Part shown: one piece after another, positions 59,806 through 64,000 of the stretch
Numbering within the stretch: the stretch's first letter is position 1
How the letters are laid out: every line of letters begins with the position of its first letter
Assembly (NCBI RefSeq): GCF_051209875.1
Contig: NZ_JBNTQY010000001.1
Span: 3,348,001 to 3,412,000, forward strand
DNA: 64,000 nt
Direction of reading: 5' to 3'
Source: Emticicia sp051209875
GTDB lineage: Bacteria > Bacteroidota > Bacteroidia > Cytophagales > Spirosomataceae
Notes under the pieces: model-generated
Database searches by the model: none
Told to the model about the DNA's origin: nothing
The model's input: only the letters and a program-made list of their open reading frames with translations
Made by a program: the position numbers and the translations under genes

Positions 59806-61092
59806 TTATCTTGGCCCACGGCTACTTCCACCGCCGCCTCCACCGCCACCACTTGAATGACTTGAGCTACTACTTGATGAGCTTGATGATGGAGTATAAG
59901 AAGGAGAAGAACTTCTTGACCAACTGTCAGAAGAAGAGCCTCTTGATTGTGAACTACCGCTTCCATTTGACCAGCTATCAGACGAACGGCCTGAGCTTGA
60001 ACTTGTTGATGGACGGCTATAATTATATCCTCCCGAAGAATTATTTGAATTACTGCTGCTGCTTGCCCCTTCATAGCTGCCATTTCTACGAGGACGAGCA
60101 TAATATTCATCATTTGAACGGCTTGAGCTTGATGAACTTCCACCTACATTTCTACTGCTATTAGTATTATAGGTATCCGAACCTGTCCAGCTTCCATTTC
60201 TTCTTGGAGTAGCATAATTTCCATTTGAACCATTAGTAGCGTTAGTGCCGTTTCCGTAAGTACGAGCATTAGCATTATTGTTCAAACCGTCATTTCTTGA
60301 TCCAGCATTGGTAAATCCTTTGTTGTAAATGCTCGAACCGCTACCACCATCACGTGGACCATAAGTACGATTTTTTGCAGCAACACCATTAACTCCAGAA
60401 GTAACATTATTAGCATAATAATTATTACCATAGTAGCTGCTATATCCACCATAACGATATGGGTCATAATAACTATAATAAGAACTATAAGGGCTATACC
60501 ATGACCCGTATGGACTATACCATGAACTATATGGGCTATAAAAAGCACTATATGGGCTGTACCAAGAGCTAAATGGACTATAAAAAGAATTATACCCATA
60601 CATACTTCCTAAACCGAAGCCAAAACCTAAACCACCATATCCACCATAGCTTCCCCAACTATTTCCCCAAGAATTATAACCAAACGGGCTATTATAACCA
60701 TATCTATTGAATGGACTGGCCCAACCTGTTGGTTGACTCCAAGCATAATCATTCCAGCCTGATTGATACCCATTAGCAAAACCAGAGGCATAGCCAGTTC
60801 CGCCATTGTTATTACGATAAACTTTGCGAGAATTTACATAGTCTTCATCATAATATTCATCACTACCAGCATTTTGTTGTGTTGGCTCTTCTGGTTGGTA
60901 GCGTTGATTTTCTGCATAGTCGGGGTTTTGATATTTATTCACTTGAGGCTTATAAACTACTTGAGGTGCATCAGCCGATGAACCATAAGTATCGTCATAT
61001 TCGCCTTTGGTAGCTATTTGTTTTTGACTACAACCCCATGTACCCAAAAGCACTGCCATTGATAGATACCTGAAAGATTTGAGAGTATTCAT
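59806..61092 (-). CDS. Tyr/Ser/Gly-rich low-complexity lipoprotein
   Basis: A 428-residue protein with signal peptide and lipobox Cys21 (TWGC). After a polar region (25-110) comes an aromatic-rich repeat zone (about 130-235) built on SPYSSWY-type units, roughly seven residues long and repeated about six times, then Asn/Gly/Ser-rich sequence and a C-terminus of long Ser and Gly runs ending SSRGPR. The composition suggests a disordered or beta-rich surface fibre or adhesive; no enzyme domain is seen. It is transcribed away from proS from an overlapping promoter. Similar Bacteroidota proteins are usually called hypothetical. Confidence 0.78.
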   Translation of the reverse strand: MNTLKSFRYLSMAVLLGTWGCSQKQIATKGEYDDTYGSSADAPQVVYKPQVNKYQNPDYAENQRYQPEEPTQQNAGSDEYYDEDYVNSRKVYRNNNGGTGYASGFANGYQSGWNDYAWSQPTGWASPFNRYGYNSPFGYNSWGNSWGSYGGYGGLGFGFGLGSMYGYNSFYSPFSSWYSPYSAFYSPYSSWYSPYGSWYSPYSSYYSYYDPYRYGGYSSYYGNNYYANNVTSGVNGVAAKNRTYGPRDGGSGSSIYNKGFTNAGSRNDGLNNNANARTYGNGTNATNGSNGNYATPRRNGSWTGSDTYNTNSSRNVGGSSSSSSRSNDEYYARPRRNGSYEGASSSSNSNNSSGGYNYSRPSTSSSSGRSSDSWSNGSGSSQSRGSSSDSWSRSSSPSYTPSSSSSSSSSSHSSGGGGGGGGSSRGPR

Positions 61093-61262
61093 TGTATTAA
61101 TTATTAAATGTGGTTAAAACCAATAATCTATGTATAGGATGCGAATGAAAAAGAAAAGGTTGTACGTTCCAGAAAAATATTTTGCAAAACCTATTTCCAA
61201 ATGACAAGCTTATGAGACAAATACGAAATTCTCACTATTAAAGTCTGAAAAGAAACATAATC

Positions 61263-61293
61263 TTTACAAATTTAATATAAAAACCTATCTTTG
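61263..61293 (+). promoter_or_regulatory. proS promoter
   Basis: TTTA (61263-61266), a 19-bp spacer and TATCTTTG (61286-61293; perfect -7). The transcript start is near 61300, giving a 177-nt leader before proS. Confidence 0.6.
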
Positions 61294-61296
61294 CAA
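61267..61296 (-). promoter_or_regulatory. Promoter of the Tyr/Ser/Gly-rich lipoprotein gene
   Basis: On the minus strand TTG (plus 61294-61296), a 19-bp spacer and TAAATTTG (plus 61267-61274; perfect -7). It lies on top of the proS promoter, so RNA polymerase cannot occupy both at once. Confidence 0.6.
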
Positions 61297-61436
61297 TCTC
61301 TTTTGAATATTAAAATTGATATTAAAGTTTCATTAAAATAATGTTCCTTTGTTCTTTTCTAAGAATAGAACGAATGTTGTAGGCATAAAATTCAAATAAC
61401 TAAAACAAATTAGTCTTTAGAATGACAAATGTTCAA

Positions 61437-61469
61437 TCATTCTTCATTCTACATTCTTCATTCTACATT
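61437..61469. repeat. Heptad-repeat element (AATGTAG / AATGAAG vocabulary)
   Basis: On the minus strand it reads AATGTAG, AATGAAG, AATGTAG, AATGAAG, AATGATT. A short facing copy (AGAATGACAAAT, 61419-61430) lies upstream. It is directly upstream of the proS start codon. Confidence 0.65.
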
Positions 61470-61476
61470 AAAAATT

Positions 61477-62952
61477 ATGAGTAAGGGTCTTCCAAAACGT
61501 AGTGAAAATTATTCGGAGTGGTACAACGAACTGGTCAAACGTGCTGATTTAGCTGAAAATTCTGCCGTGCGTGGTTGCATGGTTATCAAACCCTACGGTT
61601 TTTCGATTTGGGAAAAAATGCAACGTGCCTTAGACGATATGTTTAAAGAAACAGGTCATACAAATGCTTATTTCCCTCTATTTGTGCCTAAAAGCTTATT
61701 TGAGGCCGAAGAAAAAAATGCAGAAGGTTTTGCTAAGGAATGTGCGGTTGTTACGCATTATCGTTTAAAAGCTGACCCGAATAATAAAGGAAAATTGATT
61801 GTTGACCCAGAGGCAAAATTAGAAGAAGAATTGGTGGTAAGACCTACAAGCGAAGCTATCATTTGGAATACCTATAAAAACTGGATTCAGTCATACCGCG
61901 ATTTGCCCATCTTGATTAATCAATGGGCGAATGTTGTGCGTTGGGAAATGCGTACTCGTATGTTTTTACGTACAACTGAGTTTTTGTGGCAAGAAGGGCA
62001 TACTGCTCATGCTACCGAAAAAGAAGCCATGGACGAAACCAAGCAAATGCTTGAAGTTTATGCCAAATTTGCGGAAGAATGGATGTCAGTTCCTGTTATC
62101 AAAGGATTCAAAACTGCCAATGAGCGATTTGCTGGTGCAGAAGAAACACTTTGTATTGAGGCAATGATGCAAGATGGTAAAGCCTTACAAGCAGGAACTT
62201 CGCATTTCTTAGGACAAAATTTTGCTAAAGCATTTGATGTAAAATTTCAATCAAAAGAAGGTAAATTAGACCATGTATGGGGAACTTCTTGGGGAGCAAG
62301 TACACGATTGATGGGTGCTTTGATTATGGCTCATTCTGATGATTTAGGCTTGGTGCTACCTCCAAAATTAGCTCCAATTCATGTTGTTATTGTACCAATC
62401 TATAAAGGTGATGAAGATTTAGATGCAATCAAGGCAGTGATTATGCCAATTGTGAAAGAATTGAAATCTTTAGGTATTACTGTCAAATTTGATGATAATG
62501 ATGCTTATCGTCCAGGTTGGAAATTTGCTGAATATGAGTTGAAAGGTGTGCCAATCAGAATGGCAATTGGTATGCGTGATTTACAAAGTGGACAAATTGA
62601 AGTGGCTCGCCGTGATACTTTGACCAAAGAAACTCGTCCGATTGAAGGCATTGTGACTTATATCAAAGATTTGTTGGATGAAATTCAAGTAGCTATTTAT
62701 CAAAAAGCTTTGAATTTCCGTCAAGAAAATACGTACAAAGTTGATACTTGGGCTGAGTTTCAAGAACAAATTGAAAAAGGCGGATTCTTGCTTTGTCATT
62801 GGGATGGAAGTTCAGAGACAGAGGAAAAAATCAAAGAATTAACAAAAGCAACTATTCGTTGCATTCCTATGGATGCAGTTGAAGAAGCAGGGGTTTGTGT
62901 ATATTCTGGAAATCCGTCTACCAAAAGAGTAGTTTTTGCAAGAGCATACTAA
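61477..62952 (+). CDS. proS: Prolyl-tRNA synthetase (short, archaeal/eukaryotic-like type)
   Basis: A 491-residue class II synthetase that charges tRNA-Pro. The start at 61477 gives MSKGLPKRSENYSEWYNELV, the usual start of this type; an earlier in-frame ATG lies in the heptad repeat and is rejected. Motif 2 is WEMRTRMFLRTTEFLWQEGHTAH (about 160-182); the LGTSHFLGQNFAKAF-like block lies near 242. No editing insertion is present, and the C-terminus ends in ARAY with a terminal Tyr, typical of the ~490-residue type. Its promoter overlaps that of the divergent lipoprotein gene. Confidence 0.96.
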   Translation: MSKGLPKRSENYSEWYNELVKRADLAENSAVRGCMVIKPYGFSIWEKMQRALDDMFKETGHTNAYFPLFVPKSLFEAEEKNAEGFAKECAVVTHYRLKADPNNKGKLIVDPEAKLEEELVVRPTSEAIIWNTYKNWIQSYRDLPILINQWANVVRWEMRTRMFLRTTEFLWQEGHTAHATEKEAMDETKQMLEVYAKFAEEWMSVPVIKGFKTANERFAGAEETLCIEAMMQDGKALQAGTSHFLGQNFAKAFDVKFQSKEGKLDHVWGTSWGASTRLMGALIMAHSDDLGLVLPPKLAPIHVVIVPIYKGDEDLDAIKAVIMPIVKELKSLGITVKFDDNDAYRPGWKFAEYELKGVPIRMAIGMRDLQSGQIEVARRDTLTKETRPIEGIVTYIKDLLDEIQVAIYQKALNFRQENTYKVDTWAEFQEQIEKGGFLLCHWDGSSETEEKIKELTKATIRCIPMDAVEEAGVCVYSGNPSTKRVVFARAY

Positions 62953-62954
62953 AA

Positions 62955-62991
62955 GAGTTATGAGTGTTGAATTATGAGTTTAATAACTCAA
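62955..62991. repeat. Heptad-repeat element (GAGTTAT vocabulary)
   Basis: It reads GAGTTAT, GAGTGTT, GAATTAT, GAGTTTA, and the last unit pairs back with ATAACTC, forming a small hairpin. It starts 3 bases after the proS stop codon. Confidence 0.55.
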
Positions 62992-63028
62992 ATCTAATAT
63001 CACGAATCTTAAATTTAAAAATAAAATA

Positions 63029-63448
63029 ATGGTAAAATCAGGCGATAATGTAGCGGTACATTATAAAGGAACGCTAACCGATGGTACGGTGTTCGACAGT
63101 TCAGAGGGGCGTGAGCCTTTAGAGTTTCAAGTAGGTAGCGGCATGGTAATCGCAGGATTTGATTCTGGGGTAACTGGAATGGTTATTGGAGAGAAAAAGA
63201 CTGTTTTCATTCCAGTTGACGAGGCTTATGGCCCAGCATCCGAAGAAATGCTTTTTACATTCAATCGTTTAGATATTCCCGATGATATTCCTTTAGAAGT
63301 TGGCGGAACACTCAATATGCACAATGGACAGCAAGCCATGCCTGTTATTGTACGTGAAGTAACAGCAACTAAGGTTATCCTTGATGGAAACCATCCTTTA
63401 GCTGGACAAGATTTGATTTTTGAAATTGAATTGGTGGCTGTGAAATAA
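63029..63448 (+). CDS. FKBP-type peptidyl-prolyl isomerase, SlyD-like
   Basis: A 139-residue cytoplasmic protein. The FKBP core is VAVHYKGTLTDGTVFDSSEGREPLEFQVGSG (6-36) and VIAGFDSGVTGM, interrupted at about 70-120 by the IF (insert-in-flap) domain typical of SlyD, then LAGQDLIFEIELVAVK. It lacks the His-rich metal-binding tail of Escherichia coli SlyD. It is a proline isomerase and chaperone. It follows proS by 76 bases, so read-through is possible, and ends at a strong terminator. Confidence 0.94.
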   Translation: MVKSGDNVAVHYKGTLTDGTVFDSSEGREPLEFQVGSGMVIAGFDSGVTGMVIGEKKTVFIPVDEAYGPASEEMLFTFNRLDIPDDIPLEVGGTLNMHNGQQAMPVIVREVTATKVILDGNHPLAGQDLIFEIELVAVK

Positions 63449-63502
63449 ACCTAATTTTGTTACATTCCCCTGCTTCAGCAGTCCGAATTTGCTTAGTAAC
63501 AA

Positions 63503-63552
63503 TATCATGAAAAAAGCAATTTTGCTTCGAGCAGAATTGCTTTTTTCATGAT
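63503..63552. terminator. Strong terminator after the FKBP gene
   Basis: A long near-perfect hairpin: ATCATGAAAAAAGCAATT (63503-63520) with AATTGCTTTTTTCATGAT (63535-63552), with inner TGCTTCGAGCA. T and A tracts lie inside the stem, so it can work in both directions. Confidence 0.85.
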
Positions 63553-63967
63553 TATTATTTTACGATTAACAAAAGAATATTTCCACAGGTAATATTTATG
63601 ACCAACACTAACTTCCAAAAATAGAGCTAAGCTGGCAGTGTCACCTTAATCTACAAAGGCACTTTTGACTGAAAAGTAGCATTGAAAACACACATTAAAC
63701 GCTATCTACATTTTTTTTCACTTTTTTATAAAAAAACTTCATTTATTTCAAAATAGTGCCGCTGAGAACAAATCATTTTGTGACCGAACCGTATAATAAA
63801 AATGGATGCAATTTCCTTGATTTACATTTACGAATAACTAAATTGCTTTACATTTCAACGACCAAAATTCAAATCGTTTGATTGGTTGTTTTAGGTTTAC
63901 TAACTCGACAAAAACCTATTATTTCTATCTCCATTTGTTTCATGTTTCATTACACTTATCCAATTTG
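63553..63967. other. Gene-free region
   Basis: These 415 bases hold no convincing reading frame, RNA or repeat. They are AT-rich and lie between a terminator and the next gene start. Confidence 0.5.
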
Positions 63968-64000
63968 ATGAAAAAGTATCTCTTTTCTTTTTGCCTCACT
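63968..64000 (+). CDS. Start of a secreted protein (partial)
   Basis: From an ATG at 63968 the frame reads MKKYLFSFCLT to the window edge: a basic N-terminus followed by hydrophobic residues, as in a signal peptide. Only 11 codons are visible, so the gene is likely but unidentified. Confidence 0.45.
   Translation, partial: MKKYLFSFCLT

Larger units (their letters stand above)
61093..61476. other. Divergent intergenic region with overlapping promoters
   Basis: 384 gene-free bases contain two back-to-face promoters (next entries), leaders of about 170 nt in each direction, and a heptad-repeat element at 61437-61469 ending 7 bases before the proS start codon. Confidence 0.6.

Noticed and set aside
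59787..60143. Overlapping frame within the Tyr/Ser/Gly-rich lipoprotein gene
   Set aside because: It is an alternative reading of the repetitive Ser/Gly codons and has a biased Gln/Ala/Val composition.
60440..60600. Regular short DNA repeats resembling a CRISPR array
   Set aside because: The periodicity follows the codons of the SPYSSWY protein repeat and lies inside an open coding frame; no spacers or cas genes.

Overview
The window looks like a chromosomal segment of an AT-rich member of the Bacteroidota, most likely a free-living Cytophagales bacterium (Emticicia/Arcicella-like; this placement is inference). The evidence is a SusC/SusD pair followed by a VCBS/UnbV lipoprotein, a type IX secretion (T9SS) sorting domain on an amylase, start sites without obvious Shine-Dalgarno sequences, and promoters of the Bacteroidota form TTTG-N19/20-TAnnTTTG. 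There is no rRNA, CRISPR array, intact insertion sequence or prophage. One tRNA gene (Ala, GGC) is present.

Layout. 1-3300: the tail of a gene, two tandem secreted M43-type metalloproteases, tRNA-Ala and a small lipoprotein. 3456-17134: a glycan-use locus. On the minus strand lie susC, susD and a VCBS/UnbV lipoprotein, preceded by a membrane-spanning regulator with a sensor-like ectodomain and a cytoplasmic SARP-like DNA-binding region. Divergent from it are a GH29 alpha-L-fucosidase and a sialidase-like BNR protein. 17194-23664: an alpha/beta hydrolase, Dabb protein, beta-propeller protein, APC permease, SGNH hydrolase and kynureninase. 23773-27958 (minus): a dienoyl-CoA-reductase-like SDR, YceI with a MarR regulator, and an Omp85-like protein. 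28096-32485: Maf, a T9SS-exported GH13 enzyme, a stand-alone sorting-domain-like protein and a Uma2 nuclease. 32556-41749 (minus): Rho, GH51 arabinofuranosidase, MscS, YheT-type hydrolase, CorA, PurN, a helix-hairpin-helix membrane protein and an OmpA-like protein. 42017-52293: homoserine kinase, an SDR, a small primase-like protein, a SAM-riboswitch-led operon ending in metX, and the fused aspartokinase/homoserine dehydrogenase. 52464-64000: an epimerase-like protein, an ArsR/SdpI-like pair, folP divergent from DUF1599-DoxX-aroK, a FadL-like porin, a Tyr/Ser/Gly-rich lipoprotein, proS and an FKBP isomerase.

The most notable signals are these. (1) In the fucosidase/Sus locus, a 12-bp motif within 11-bp-phased TTATTAAT repeats occurs both in front of susC and in front of the regulator/fucosidase pair, so the transmembrane SARP-like regulator may bind there. 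(2) A SAM-I riboswitch with its own promoter sits three genes upstream of metX. (3) A dispersed family of degenerate 7-bp tandem repeats (heptads), mostly arranged as facing inverted arms, abuts start and stop codons; each copy has its own heptad vocabulary. (4) A second family of short REP-like palindromes occurs. (5) Two promoters are superimposed face to face between proS and the Tyr/Ser/Gly-rich lipoprotein gene.
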